Shown: positions 35,672-45,683, counted from the first letter of the stretch. The stretch is 64,000 nucleotides of DNA from Deltaproteobacteria bacterium (GCA_029262415.1 JAJCZL010000058.1:62001-126000), one strand, 5' to 3'. Notes: a model not told the origin generated them from the sequence alone. Made by a program: numbers and translations.

Positions 35672-37228
35672 TCAGCGCAACGCGTACACGAGCGATCGAT
35701 CGTCTTCGAACACCTTACGTAGACGGCGTTGCCCACGCAGCGCATTGCCCAACGCGCCGTTCTTTTCGGCGACGACTAGGGTGGCCGCGGCCACGGCTTT
35801 GGTAGCGTCTTCGGAGCCCGATTCGACATCTACACCGTCCAGTCTCCAGGTCAGGAATCCCGCCCATTGCTCGGACGCCGTTACCGTCCCCCTATAACCT
35901 GTCTTCTCGACGGCCACGGCCGCCGACGACGGGAAATCCATGGCTATACCAGCTTCGAGGTCGGCCTCTGCGGTCTCCGCGTATAACCAAGCGCCGGTGA
36001 CGAATACGCTTGCCAGTGCGACTGCCCTAGCAGTGCGGACCACAACAGGTGCTCCGAACCGGGGCTTGACGAAGTACAAACCACTGTCGGCGATCAGTGC
36101 GCCACCTACCAGCGCTAGGCACCATGACTCCCGCACCGCATGGAACGACGCGAACGCCGCTCCGACCAGCAGCAACAAGTTGAAGGGACGCAGTTCACCG
36201 CGTTTGCCAAGCCCATAGGCACCACCGATACCAAGCGTTAGCACCAGCCAATCGAATACCGAGCGGAACTCAGGCGCGCCCGTCCAAACCGAACCGCTCG
36301 CGGCAAAGGCTTCGAACATCCGCAGTTTGACCGCGGGATAGAGCGCCGTACCGAGTGGAGTCGCCAGGGTGGCGGCAACAGAGACCAGGAAGGCGGGAAT
36401 GATCCACGAAGATCGGAAGCCATTACGCTCAACAAACCATTCTCGATTACGGCACACTCGATCGTGGATCGACTCGATGACGGCGAAGCAGAGGATGCCG
36501 ATCCCGAGCACGAAATGAAAACTTAAGTTCGACCACAGCGCAAACAGCAGGGGCAGAGCCAGCAGCGGCTTGTTGTGCCCGGTGCGCGCGGCCCAGAGTA
36601 TATTGAGTTCGGTTGCGACCAATCCGAGCGTCAACAGATGAACGCTCGCTCCTAGGTATCGCCAGGCAACGGTAACGACAGCGGCACTCAGCAACACCGA
36701 GACGGCGAAGTGCGGGTTGAGGCGGCGAAACAACGTAAACACGGCGGCGGTCGTCGCCAACGAAATAAGCAGCGCAGCAGCCACCAGCCCGCGCAGACCC
36801 AACACCGCGTAGATTTTGAAGACGGCCGCGCTGAACAGCCAACCTTCGGCACCGACGGTGGCCGGCGCGGCCTCCTCGGCCAGCGCACGTCCCGCCGCCA
36901 GATGTGTCCATAGCGCAGGATCCTTCACAGTCAGCCCACCAAGGATCAGCACCATAGCGGGGGCCGCAAACACCAATGCTGCCAATAGCGCACGCACAAA
37001 CGTTGCCGCCGTCTCGTACGCACAGTCGGGCCTTCGTGTCGGTCCGGCGGCCTGGTGCTGGGGAACAGCGGACGCAGACTCACCGCCCGCACGCGCGATG
37101 AGCGAACCCGAGGAGGCGCGGCGCGCCTGTCCAGTATTCGGTGAGGGGCGCTTGCGACCGCCCGCTGCAGCAGTCTTCTTGGGTCCCGGCTTAGAACCCG
37201 CGGCTATCCGATCCATCATCGAAGGCAT
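35672..37228 (-). CDS. Polytopic membrane protein of unknown function
   Basis: About 518 residues. A basic, Ser/Pro-rich N-terminal region is followed by roughly ten hydrophobic segments (ALVFAAPAMVLILGGLTV, GLVAAALLISLATTAAVFTLF, FVLGIGILCFAVIES). A C-terminal soluble part of about 120 residues contains TASEQWAGFLTWRLDG. The layout resembles membrane glycosyltransferase-like proteins of unknown role that end in a W-G-L-W motif. The start is uncertain, with several Met between 37345 and 37216. It ends one base from the ChaN gene stop, convergently. Confidence 0.65.
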   Translation of the reverse strand: MPSMMDRIAAGSKPGPKKTAAAGGRKRPSPNTGQARRASSGSLIARAGGESASAVPQHQAAGPTRRPDCAYETAATFVRALLAALVFAAPAMVLILGGLTVKDPALWTHLAAGRALAEEAAPATVGAEGWLFSAAVFKIYAVLGLRGLVAAALLISLATTAAVFTLFRRLNPHFAVSVLLSAAVVTVAWRYLGASVHLLTLGLVATELNILWAARTGHNKPLLALPLLFALWSNLSFHFVLGIGILCFAVIESIHDRVCRNREWFVERNGFRSSWIIPAFLVSVAATLATPLGTALYPAVKLRMFEAFAASGSVWTGAPEFRSVFDWLVLTLGIGGAYGLGKRGELRPFNLLLLVGAAFASFHAVRESWCLALVGGALIADSGLYFVKPRFGAPVVVRTARAVALASVFVTGAWLYAETAEADLEAGIAMDFPSSAAVAVEKTGYRGTVTASEQWAGFLTWRLDGVDVESGSEDATKAVAAATLVVAEKNGALGNALRGQRRLRKVFEDDRSLVYALR

Positions 37229-37380
37229 ACCCATCAATGATACAGGCGTGCAAGGGTCCACGGTTGAGACAACGTGCCCGCAAACCGTATCGCAGATGCC
37301 ATGCACACCCGCCGGCGATACCAAGAGGCCGGGGCTATCGGCCACGCACGAATGCGCTGCGACAGCTCCGGAGAGCCGGC

Positions 37381-38901
37381 TTAGAGCAAGAAATCGATCG
37401 GCGTGTAACCCGTATAGTTGCGACCGTCATCGTCCAACGTCGGAGTCAGCGGGAAGACAAACGAGCTACCGTTGCCCGCAATCTCGCCGGCGGGCACCCC
37501 TAACCAACGGTTGATGATAGTCCCGAAGAAGTCGCGAACATCATGCTCATAACGCAGATCGTTGTCATGACCGGCAGGTGGGTTGTCGAGCTTCGGATAG
37601 GTTCCGAAGATGCCACCCTGGACCGCACCACCGAGCACCATTTGCGCCGCACTGGCCGCGTGGTCGGTGCCCGCCTCGTTGGCGCCGCTGGCATTCTGAG
37701 CCATCGTCCGACCAAACTCAGAGAACGTCACGATCACCGCGTCGTTGATCAGGTTACCGGTCTTGTACGGGTGCGATCCGTAGCCGCCGCTGCCCGGCAA
37801 GGTCACGCTCTGGTCGAGTTCTTCGTAGAACGCACCGACCGCTTCACTAAGCGTGTGCAACAACCCCGCGTGGAACAACGATTTCGCTTGGCCTGAGTGG
37901 CTATCGAAGCCGCCGATGTCAACGTGAAAGTAACACGCACCTACGTCGGCGCGAATGATCGCCGCCACGTGACGAAGGTCGCGCGCCAGCCGGCTCGAGA
38001 CCCCGTTCAACGGCGAGGTGTAAACCAAGTCGTTGTTGGCGCTGTAGGAACCGCTCCCGTTGAGCAGCAGTGCCTCGACCGGCCCGGCGTTGCCCGAGTC
38101 GGGGAAGCCGTTACCGCTCTTGTAGTACTCCTCCATCTTGGTGATGGTCGCCTGGCCGGTCTGACCGATCTTTGAGAGTTCGGGATACGTGACGGAGCTG
38201 AGCGCGGCGGAATCCCCGTGCATGGCAAGCACCGCGTCCCGCTTTGCGTTCGTCTCACCGTTAGCGGGGAATTGCAGTTGGTTGAGTCTGGTGATCGCGA
38301 AGAGACTCGCTGTCGTGGGTGTGTAGACGGGGTTCAGCGAACCATCCATGATCACTACCGGCACTTGGGTGGGACCGAAGGCCAGCTTGTCGAGCGTCTT
38401 GCCGAACCACCCCTGGCCGCCGTTGCCGATCGGGTCGCCGGTGTACCAGATCACTTCGCTGCGGAAATGAGAGTGGTTCGAATGCGGGTAGTGCACGCCG
38501 GGCGAGATCGCCAGCTTGCCGGCCTGCGAAATCGCATGCAGCCGCGTCATCGTCGGATGCAACGCGTACTCTTCGAGGTCGTCGTCGAGCCCGACCGACA
38601 AGACGGCTGTCGAGTCCGGGAATGCACCGGAATACTTACTCGCGACAGCGACATCGCTATCGGGCTCTTGGAGAGTCGGCCGGATCGATTCATAGATAGA
38701 TCGCTGGGTTCCGGAGAGCGGATAAATCGTGCCGAGTCCGTCGTTGCCGCCGTTCATTTGAACGACAACTACAATCTTGTTGCCCGGTCCTGCCGCCCAA
38801 GCCACGTTGGTGCCCGGCACCATCCGCATGTACGGGCTTGCCGCAACTCCCGCCGTTGCCAACGCGCCGCGCTTGATGAACTGTCTTCTGGTTATCGCCA
38901 T
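37381..38901 (-). CDS. Tat-exported DUF1501 protein
   Basis: A 506-residue DUF1501 protein. The N-terminus ITRRQFIKRGALATAGVA is a twin-arginine signal. Domain text includes VVVQMNGGNDGLGTIYPL, SHFRSEVIWYTGD and VIVTFSEFGRTMAQNASG followed by GTDHAASAAQMVLG. The fold is related to alkaline phosphatase/sulfatase enzymes, with acidic and His residues that could bind metal. The gene follows a DUF1800 gene by 11 bases; the two families nearly always occur together. No activity is established. Confidence 0.9.
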   Translation of the reverse strand: MAITRRQFIKRGALATAGVAASPYMRMVPGTNVAWAAGPGNKIVVVVQMNGGNDGLGTIYPLSGTQRSIYESIRPTLQEPDSDVAVASKYSGAFPDSTAVLSVGLDDDLEEYALHPTMTRLHAISQAGKLAISPGVHYPHSNHSHFRSEVIWYTGDPIGNGGQGWFGKTLDKLAFGPTQVPVVIMDGSLNPVYTPTTASLFAITRLNQLQFPANGETNAKRDAVLAMHGDSAALSSVTYPELSKIGQTGQATITKMEEYYKSGNGFPDSGNAGPVEALLLNGSGSYSANNDLVYTSPLNGVSSRLARDLRHVAAIIRADVGACYFHVDIGGFDSHSGQAKSLFHAGLLHTLSEAVGAFYEELDQSVTLPGSGGYGSHPYKTGNLINDAVIVTFSEFGRTMAQNASGANEAGTDHAASAAQMVLGGAVQGGIFGTYPKLDNPPAGHDNDLRYEHDVRDFFGTIINRWLGVPAGEIAGNGSSFVFPLTPTLDDDGRNYTGYTPIDFLL

Positions 38902-38912
38902 TATCGCTTTCC

Positions 38913-40472
38913 TCAGTGCACTTGGCTCTCGGCCGTCTGGTACAAGAGCGAGATCAAGCCACGCACCTTGGTTTCAACATCGCCGGTGAACTCGCTGCTC
39001 AGATCGAGCGTTGCAGCGGGATTACCGTCACCCGCGTAGTTGATCAGCGCGTCACGCTGCACGGTACTGAGCGGCACCGGACCGAGATCGAACCCACCTT
39101 GCTCGATCACCGCGTCAACGACATCGGTGACCACGACGGCCGCGTTGCCGAGCAGCGGTGCGATTTTACTCATCTTCTTGAACCTCAGACGGCTGCTTCC
39201 GAAATCGGAGCCGCCGAAATCCTTGGCGAAATCCATACGCTCGAGCAGCGTGCCCGCGTTGATCCACGCCAGGCCGCCGGGCCAGCCGGCAACATTGGGC
39301 GGCTCAAACAGACGCATCCCCATATCGTCGAGCACGCGGCCTAGATCGTTGCTGTCGCCGACGTTCTTACCGTTGGTCTTGACGCTGAACGCGCGCAGCA
39401 TCTGCACCACGTACTCCGCCGGGCTTTTAACCGTACGGCTCTTTGCCTCGGCACTGTAGAACTCATCAGAGGTCAGGATCGCACGAATCAAAGACTTGAT
39501 CTCGAAGCCGGCGTTCACGAACTCCAGAGCGAAGGTCGCGAACATGGCCTTCATGTTCGCGTGCGCTGAACCAAGCGCCGCGAAATCAACCGAAGGCGGC
39601 GGGAACGCGTACCACGTCCACAACTTGGACGCTAAGAACATGCCGACCTGGTTGTTACCGCCGTCGTCGGTCTTCTCAAAGATGTACTTGAGCGCGTCGT
39701 CGACGGTGTCCGCGACACCCTCATCGAAGCGGAGGTTCTGACCGCTGTATGCGAACCCGCCGATACCGTCATCGAAGAGTTCGATCGGCGCCGGGTTGCC
39801 CGGGTTGTTGTCGGCGTCGTACTCTCCGATCTCGAAGACGCCGATATACTGGCCCTTGTTGTTCTGGAATTCACCGACCCAACCGCTGCTTGCGCGTGCG
39901 AGGTTTTGCACGTCGGATTCGCTGTAGTTCTCCTTGGCAGGATCGGGCGCACCATCATCGCCGATTTGAAAAACGCCAAGACAGAAAAGCTCCATGACCT
40001 CGCGGCCCCAGTTTTCGTTGATGTTGTTTTTGCGGTTGATGATCCCGTCAAGATAAATGAGGTTGGCGGGATCACGGTTGAACTCGCGCATCAAAGTCTT
40101 GAAGCTTCCGCCGCCGATGTTGCGGAACAGGCGGTTCTGGTAGGACAACCAGCGGTACTCGTCGAACTTGTCAGCGCCACTGACAAGGTGGTCGTGCAGG
40201 AAAAGCACGAACTTTTCCCGAGCGGCGTCCGAGGGGCGCTTGGATTTTACCATGCGCTTGATCCACCAGCGTTGCATCGAGCGGAGCGAAGCCGTGCTGT
40301 CGTCTTTCTTCGCCGGAGGTTTGCTCTTCTTACCTTTGAAGCTGAGCATCGAGTCGACAGCCTCTTCGACGCTGGCGAAGTCGTCGAGAAAATCCTGTAT
40401 CTTATCAGGCGGCGCGCCGAACCCCGCTCTCTTGAGCAGATGGGCTGCGTTCTCATAATTCCAAACTGCCAT
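38913..40472 (-). CDS. DUF1800 protein
   Basis: A 519-residue DUF1800 protein starting WNYENAAHLLKRAGFGAPPDKIQ, then MQRWWIKRMVKSKRP, FLHDHLVSG, NENWGREVMELFCLG and, near the end, NVAGWPGGLAWIN. All are hallmarks of the family. GGGAG precedes the ATG. There is no obvious signal peptide, so it may travel with the Tat-exported DUF1501 partner; this is an inference. The function is unknown. Confidence 0.9.
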   Translation of the reverse strand: MAVWNYENAAHLLKRAGFGAPPDKIQDFLDDFASVEEAVDSMLSFKGKKSKPPAKKDDSTASLRSMQRWWIKRMVKSKRPSDAAREKFVLFLHDHLVSGADKFDEYRWLSYQNRLFRNIGGGSFKTLMREFNRDPANLIYLDGIINRKNNINENWGREVMELFCLGVFQIGDDGAPDPAKENYSESDVQNLARASSGWVGEFQNNKGQYIGVFEIGEYDADNNPGNPAPIELFDDGIGGFAYSGQNLRFDEGVADTVDDALKYIFEKTDDGGNNQVGMFLASKLWTWYAFPPPSVDFAALGSAHANMKAMFATFALEFVNAGFEIKSLIRAILTSDEFYSAEAKSRTVKSPAEYVVQMLRAFSVKTNGKNVGDSNDLGRVLDDMGMRLFEPPNVAGWPGGLAWINAGTLLERMDFAKDFGGSDFGSSRLRFKKMSKIAPLLGNAAVVVTDVVDAVIEQGGFDLGPVPLSTVQRDALINYAGDGNPAATLDLSSEFTGDVETKVRGLISLLYQTAESQVH

Positions 40473-40574
40473 TACTTGCTCCCTTTATTTATTCGCTGTC
40501 TCGGTTGCGGCCTCGCGCCGCAGTGGTCAATCAGTCGCGCAGGCGCCGCTTCAATCGGCGCGAAACGCGAAAAT

Positions 40575-41573
40575 TCACTCCCCGGTAGTTCCCGCAACCC
40601 AGCCGGTTTGAGGGGCTGGACCGGTGAGGCCGTCGCCGAGGATCCACAGGCGGATCAGATCGATGATTTCTGGATCAAGCGGCGCGAGGCCAAACGGCAT
40701 TTGGCTGCCGTAAGCGGCCAAGAGATCGCCGGTGATCTTTCGGTACAAAAAGCTGTTATCGAAATCGCCGCTGCCGTCGACCCGTAACAGCCCGTCACCA
40801 GCAGCCGCGGCGTTAAACGGCGCAACACCGACCAACTGCCCGTAAGCATTGATCGGCAAGAGATTGAGCCCACCGGCGTTGCTCTCGTCGTCGTGACAGG
40901 CTGAGACCGCGCACGAAGCAGCGAACACCTGTTGACCGATCCGGTCGAATGTTCCGTCGTAAAGATCGAGCGGTAGATAGACCCTATCGCCTTCGGCACG
41001 GCACTTGAACTTGATTTTGTCCCTGTCGGTCTTGCTTCGGCTTGTCGCCGTGCCGTCGGACTCCATGCGCAGGACCTTCTTATTGTTGCTCATCTTGTTC
41101 GCGCCGTTCGGTCCCTTGAGGCGAACCGTGATCGAACTGACAAGCGTGCAATCGTTGAGGTTCAGGTTGTCAGGAAACTCAAGAAGGTTCACCCGTTGCT
41201 GCAGAGCCTGGAATTCTGTGTCGAACTTAGGGTCGCCATTGTCCTCGGCATGATCGATCACGACCTCGTCGACGAATTCCGGCGTGCAGTCGGGAATGAA
41301 GCTGTCCGAGTTCAGGCAAATCGAGACGTCGAACACGCATCGCCCGTTGCGCTCACCATCGATATCGCAGGCGAGATCACCGTCCACGCAGTCAACGTGC
41401 TTTGGCGCTTTCGGGGGGGCCGGCTTATTCGCCGAGGGCACGTCGAACACCGAGATGCAGTCGGACTTCTTACTGCCACCCCCACGGACCAGCTCCGCGT
41501 CGACAGTCGAAGCCGACACAAAAAAGGCAAACACCGCCACATAGGTACAAATTAACTCTCGCAATCCGGGCAT
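40575..41573 (-). CDS. Secreted protein with CxxxxCH motif, partner of DUF1800/DUF1501
   Basis: A 332-residue exported protein with a signal peptide (AVFAFFVSASTVDA). A Cys-rich first half (CVDGDLACDIDGERNGRC) is followed by FAASCAVSACHDDESNAGGLNL, a CxxxxCH motif common in secreted deltaproteobacterial proteins and resembling a variant cytochrome c attachment site. Near the end, YGSQMPFGLAPLDPEIIDLIRLWI matches the region that follows such motifs. ATG 41573 has GAGGCGAG upstream. It is first in a three-gene minus-strand group with DUF1800 and DUF1501. Haem attachment is uncertain because the spacing is not CxxCH. Confidence 0.75.
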   Translation of the reverse strand: MPGLRELICTYVAVFAFFVSASTVDAELVRGGGSKKSDCISVFDVPSANKPAPPKAPKHVDCVDGDLACDIDGERNGRCVFDVSICLNSDSFIPDCTPEFVDEVVIDHAEDNGDPKFDTEFQALQQRVNLLEFPDNLNLNDCTLVSSITVRLKGPNGANKMSNNKKVLRMESDGTATSRSKTDRDKIKFKCRAEGDRVYLPLDLYDGTFDRIGQQVFAASCAVSACHDDESNAGGLNLLPINAYGQLVGVAPFNAAAAGDGLLRVDGSGDFDNSFLYRKITGDLLAAYGSQMPFGLAPLDPEIIDLIRLWILGDGLTGPAPQTGWVAGTTGE

Positions 41574-41778
41574 CTCGCCTCTACTCTCCCTAGTTCCACA
41601 AGTCGGCTCCGCCGCCAGCGCCGTAGCGTCTCGTAGCAAGCGTTAGGCTATCGAAGCTTCACCCGCAGCGTCAAGCCCGAAATCCCGGATGGGGACACGC
41701 GCCCGCCGTTGCTCCGGGTTGCAAAACGGCAGTCGGGGTCGTAGTTTTCGACCGCCCGACAGCGGGCTGGATCGGTCG

Positions 41779-42057
41779 ATGGGCACAAACGGCAGCACTT
41801 CTAGCCAATATTGGCGTGCAAACGTGAGATTAATGCTCGGATTGCTCGCGGTCTGGGCTTTCGCCGGACTCGGCTGCGGTGTCTTGTTTGCCGATACGCT
41901 GGCCGACCTACGCTTTTGGGGCTTCCCGCTCGGGTTCTGGTTTGCACAGCAGGGCGCGATCGTCGTTTTCGTTGCGTTGATTCTCGTCTACGCTATCGCA
42001 CTTAACCGTCTTGATGCTCGGCACGCGATTGGGCGCGCGCAAAAGCCGCAGGTCTGA
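41779..42057 (+). CDS. DUF4212 small subunit of a sodium:solute symporter
   Basis: A 92-residue protein with two membrane segments and the DUF4212 pattern: YWRANVRLMLGLLAVWA, GFPLGFWFAQQGAIVVFVALI, then YAIALNRLDARH. It is almost always found just upstream of an SSS-family symporter, as here with a 21-base gap. It is thought to be an accessory subunit. ATG 41779 is chosen over the longer track ORF, whose extra residues are not family-like. Confidence 0.9.
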   Translation: MGTNGSTSSQYWRANVRLMLGLLAVWAFAGLGCGVLFADTLADLRFWGFPLGFWFAQQGAIVVFVALILVYAIALNRLDARHAIGRAQKPQV

Positions 42058-42078
42058 ACTCGCCGGAGATCTCTCGTC

Positions 42079-43956
42079 ATGTCGGTCAAAGCCTGGACAT
42101 ACCTGTTCGTCGGCCTGAGTTTCTGCCTCTATATGTTCATCGCGTGGCGAAGCCGCGTTCGCGACACCGGCGGATTCTATGTTGCCGGCCGAGGCGTCCC
42201 TGCTATCGCAAACGGCATGGCCACCGCCGCCGACTGGATGAGCGCCGCCTCTTTCATCTCGATGGCCGGCCTGATCTCGACGATGGGCTACTCCGGCGGC
42301 GTGTACTTGATGGGCTGGACGGGCGGCTACGTTCTGCTCGCACTGTTGCTCGCACCTTATCTGCGCAAGTTCGGCCAATTCACAGTCCCTGATTTCATCG
42401 GCGACCGCTACGAATCCGCTATCGCGCGACTGGTAGCGGTGCTTTGCGCGGTCTTTATCAGCTTCGTCTATGTCGCCGGACAAATGCGCGGCGTCGGCGT
42501 GGTCTTCTCTCGCTTCCTCGAGGTCGATATCAACGTCGGTGTCATCATCGGCATGGCGATCGTGTTCGTATACGCGACGCTCGGCGGCATGAAGGGAATT
42601 ACCTGGACCCAAGTCGCACAGTATTGGGTATTGATAACCGCGTTTCTGATCCCCGCCATCGCGATCAGCATCAAACTGACCGGGCAACCCTTGCCGCAGA
42701 TCGGCATGGGCAGCCCTTTGGTCGGCGACGTCGCGGGATCGGGCATGTACCTGCTCGACAAACTCAACCTGATCAACGCAGACCTCGGCTTCGCCAGCTA
42801 CACCGAACCGTTCACCAGCCCGAAGTGGGGCAAACTCAACGTATTCTGCGTCACTCTGGCACTTATGGTCGGAACCGCGGGACTACCCCACGTTATCGTC
42901 CGCTTCTACACCGTAAAGACGGTCGCGGCGGCGCGCTGGAGTGCGTTCTGGGCACTCTTATTCATCTCGGCGCTCTATCTGACCGCCCCCGCGACTGCGG
43001 CCTTCGCACGCTACTACATGATCGAAAGCATTCAGGGACGCAGCAGCGAACAGCTGCCGCAATGGTTTGCCAACTGGGAAGAAACCGGACTGATCCTGTG
43101 GCTCGATGACGGTGACGGCAAGCTCCGTTACAGCGCACGTAACGACAACGAAGTTTTCAGGAGTGGTCCGCTCTCGCGTGCCGAGATCGCCGAACTTGCC
43201 TCCGCTCACCAGCTCTGGATCAACTCGGGGGCATCCTCGGTCGATCCACGCAACCGCGGGAAGGCTGCAACTACGTCCGGTGCAGACGGACGGCTGGCGC
43301 TGCGCAAGAAAGGTTTGTCGGGTCCCGATCGCGACATCATCGTGCTCGCTACGCCCGAGATGGCAGAGCTTTCCGGCTGGATCGTCGCGCTGATTGCGGC
43401 GGGTGGTCTGGCCGCGGCGCTGTCGACTGCGAGTGGGCTGTTGCTGGTCATATCCTCAGGCGTCGCACACGATCTCTACTTTCGACTGATCAACCCTGCG
43501 GCGAGCGAAGCGCGCCGACTTGCGGTCAGTCGCGCAACCATCGGCGTGGCGGTGGTTGTTGCCGGGATTTTTGGAATCTACCCACCGGGTTTTGTCGCTG
43601 AGGTAGTCGCGTTCGCGTTCGGGCTCGCCGCTTCAAGTTTCTTCCCGATCCTGGTGCTCGGCATCTTCTCGAAGCGCGTCGGCACGATTCCCGCTGTCAG
43701 CGGAATGCTGGCAGGCATAGGCTTTACCGCCGCCTACATTATCGGAAACCGGTTCTTCGGCATGCCCGCGTGGTGCTTCGGCATCAGTGCTCAAGGAATC
43801 GGTACCGTCGGCATGATCGTCAACTTCGCAGTTACACTCGGACTCACTCCGTTTTTCTCACCACCGAGCACGCAAGTTCAAGATATGATCGACCGTATCC
43901 GTGAACCCGAAGACGCCCCGCCGGCGGTCGCGATCGAAACGGCATCAGAGCATTGA
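42079..43956 (+). CDS. Sodium:solute symporter (ActP/VC_2705-like)
   Basis: A 625-residue SSS-family symporter with about 13 membrane segments. Family text includes GFYVAGRGVPAIANGMATAAD, AASFISMAGLISTMGYSGG and GLPHVIVRFYTVKTV. An insertion of about 100 residues between membrane segments carries an EF-hand-like DDGDGKLRYS loop. It is followed by DIIVLATPEMAELSGWIVAL, as in the VC_2705 subgroup paired with DUF4212. Likely substrates are short-chain monocarboxylates such as acetate, from family knowledge. The VOC gene overlaps its stop. Confidence 0.92.
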   Translation: MSVKAWTYLFVGLSFCLYMFIAWRSRVRDTGGFYVAGRGVPAIANGMATAADWMSAASFISMAGLISTMGYSGGVYLMGWTGGYVLLALLLAPYLRKFGQFTVPDFIGDRYESAIARLVAVLCAVFISFVYVAGQMRGVGVVFSRFLEVDINVGVIIGMAIVFVYATLGGMKGITWTQVAQYWVLITAFLIPAIAISIKLTGQPLPQIGMGSPLVGDVAGSGMYLLDKLNLINADLGFASYTEPFTSPKWGKLNVFCVTLALMVGTAGLPHVIVRFYTVKTVAAARWSAFWALLFISALYLTAPATAAFARYYMIESIQGRSSEQLPQWFANWEETGLILWLDDGDGKLRYSARNDNEVFRSGPLSRAEIAELASAHQLWINSGASSVDPRNRGKAATTSGADGRLALRKKGLSGPDRDIIVLATPEMAELSGWIVALIAAGGLAAALSTASGLLLVISSGVAHDLYFRLINPAASEARRLAVSRATIGVAVVVAGIFGIYPPGFVAEVVAFAFGLAASSFFPILVLGIFSKRVGTIPAVSGMLAGIGFTAAYIIGNRFFGMPAWCFGISAQGIGTVGMIVNFAVTLGLTPFFSPPSTQVQDMIDRIREPEDAPPAVAIETASEH

Positions 43957-44723
43957 GCGATCAAGTCCGTAACGCCAAGTTCGACCACGTGGGCTTCGGT
44001 GTCTATGACCATGAAGGACCTCACGCTTTCTTTGCCGGAACCCTTGGCGGCTCGCCGTACATGGGCGGCCCGACGCCGACGTTCTTCGGTGCGCAGTGGG
44101 AATTTCGCGACGGTGCACGCTTGGAGGCCATCGCGCCTAACGGCCCGCGCGACGGCTTCCTATACCGATTCCTCGACCAACGAGGCGCCGGCATTCACCA
44201 CGTAACCTTCAAAGTCGACAACATCCACCAAGCCTGCGACGCCGCACGCTCGCACGGCCTGGACATCGTCGGCTTCGACGACTCGAACGCCGGCTGGAAA
44301 GAAGCCTTCATTCACCCCAAGCAGGCGCAGAGCGTTGTCGTGCAGTTCGCCGAATCACATCCGGAACTCGACGAAGACTGGGATACCTCTTTCCGCTTTC
44401 CCGATGACCCTCCACGCAAACCCGCAACTGCGGCGCGCGTCCTCGGTTTGCGTATCTGTGCTCATGACTCCGCGTGCTGCCGTGCGCTTTGGACAAACCT
44501 GATCGGTGGCGCCTGCGCACAAACCGGTGACGAGTTGGTCTTTACTTGGAAAGACAGTCCCATGCGCATCGCCGCGACAATCAACCGGGGACACCCCGAA
44601 GGTGCTGCCGGCATCGAGGTCGAGAGATCGGCGGAACACGCTCTCGGCGAACAACCGATCGCTGTGCTCGGCACACGCTTCGTCACCGAGGGCACTGTTC
44701 TCGTCCCCGTCGGGCGGATATGA
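43953..44723 (+). CDS. VOC-superfamily protein
   Basis: A 256-residue protein with a TTG start overlapping the symporter stop. The first module begins NAKFDHVGFGVYDHEGPHAFF and holds GAGIHHVTFKVDNIHQACDAA, as in methylmalonyl-CoA epimerase/4-hydroxyphenylpyruvate dioxygenase-like VOC folds. HHVTFKVDN and EAIAP supply possible metal ligands. A weaker second module starts at RVLGLRICAHDS. Its place in an operon with an organic-acid symporter and a methyltransferase suggests small-acid metabolism, which is an inference. Confidence 0.82.
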   Translation: MSDQVRNAKFDHVGFGVYDHEGPHAFFAGTLGGSPYMGGPTPTFFGAQWEFRDGARLEAIAPNGPRDGFLYRFLDQRGAGIHHVTFKVDNIHQACDAARSHGLDIVGFDDSNAGWKEAFIHPKQAQSVVVQFAESHPELDEDWDTSFRFPDDPPRKPATAARVLGLRICAHDSACCRALWTNLIGGACAQTGDELVFTWKDSPMRIAATINRGHPEGAAGIEVERSAEHALGEQPIAVLGTRFVTEGTVLVPVGRI

Positions 44724-44731
44724 GGCGAGGC

Positions 44732-45511
44732 ATGGCAGACCTTTGGGATCCGCAACGCTACGAGCGCTTCGAAGAAGAACGCAGCCGCCCTTTCTTCGAC
44801 CTTCTCAGCTACGTCCACCCAGTCGCCGACATGCGTATCCTCGATCTCGGGTGCGGCACCGCGAAACTCACCGTCGCGGCACACCAACGCTTCGGCGCGT
44901 GTTCAACTTTGGGAGTTGATGCTTCCGCGGCAATGCTTGCCAAAGCCACCGACCCGCCGCCCGCGGGCTTCAGGACTCGTCTAATACGAATCGAAGACTT
45001 CGATCCGGGCAGAGAACGCTACGACCTCGTACTTTCAAATGCGGCGCTCCATTGGGTAGAGAACCACGAGGCATTATTTACGCGTATCTGCGGTTGGGTC
45101 CGGCCCGGCGGACACCTCGCGGTGCAGATGCCGGCCAACGAACCGCACGCGTCGCACAGCGTCGCGGATTCCGTCGCCGGCGAAGAGCCTTTCGCCTCTG
45201 CACTCGGCGGCTACGCGCGCAAGACGCCCGTCCTCGCACCCGAGGCGTACGTACGCATTCTGAAGAAAGCGGGCATGAAGGTGCCTGCGTCAGAGTATCG
45301 CACCTACTACCACCAACTAGCCTCCAGTGCGGCAATCGTCGAATGGGTGCGCGGCACGCTGCTCACCGACTACCAAAGGCGAATGCGGCCGGATATACAC
45401 GACCGCTTTATTGCGCGCTACACGGAACGGCTGGTCAAGGAAGTCGGAGATGTTGCTCCTTATGAGTTCGCATTCAGACGCCTGTTCGTCACCGCTCGTA
45501 AGTCTCGCTGA
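44732..45511 (+). CDS. Class I SAM methyltransferase, trans-aconitate methyltransferase-like
   Basis: A 259-residue methyltransferase. DLWDPQRYERFEEERSRPFFDLL matches the N-terminus of Tam. The SAM site is ILDLGCGTAKLTVAA, followed by LGVDASAAML, and the post-SAM strand is YDLVLSNAALHWVENHEALF. Tam methylates trans-aconitate, an inhibitor of aconitase. ATG 44732 with GAGGCGAG upstream is preferred; ATG 44720 overlaps the VOC stop. It is last in the DUF4212-symporter-VOC operon. Confidence 0.88.
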   Translation: MADLWDPQRYERFEEERSRPFFDLLSYVHPVADMRILDLGCGTAKLTVAAHQRFGACSTLGVDASAAMLAKATDPPPAGFRTRLIRIEDFDPGRERYDLVLSNAALHWVENHEALFTRICGWVRPGGHLAVQMPANEPHASHSVADSVAGEEPFASALGGYARKTPVLAPEAYVRILKKAGMKVPASEYRTYYHQLASSAAIVEWVRGTLLTDYQRRMRPDIHDRFIARYTERLVKEVGDVAPYEFAFRRLFVTARKSR

Positions 45512-45683
45512 ATTCGCTGCCGCATAGCGGATGCGCAGGCGTACAGCCAAGCCGAGGGGGTTAAACAAACCAATAGGAACGGAGATCCGACCGCTGTCTC
45601 CCCGCCGGGGGGTCGGGTGCGTTGCAAGATCTCGGGATGGCGTTTAGCTAGGTAGTAGACCGCGCTTCCCGGAGTCCACGCAC

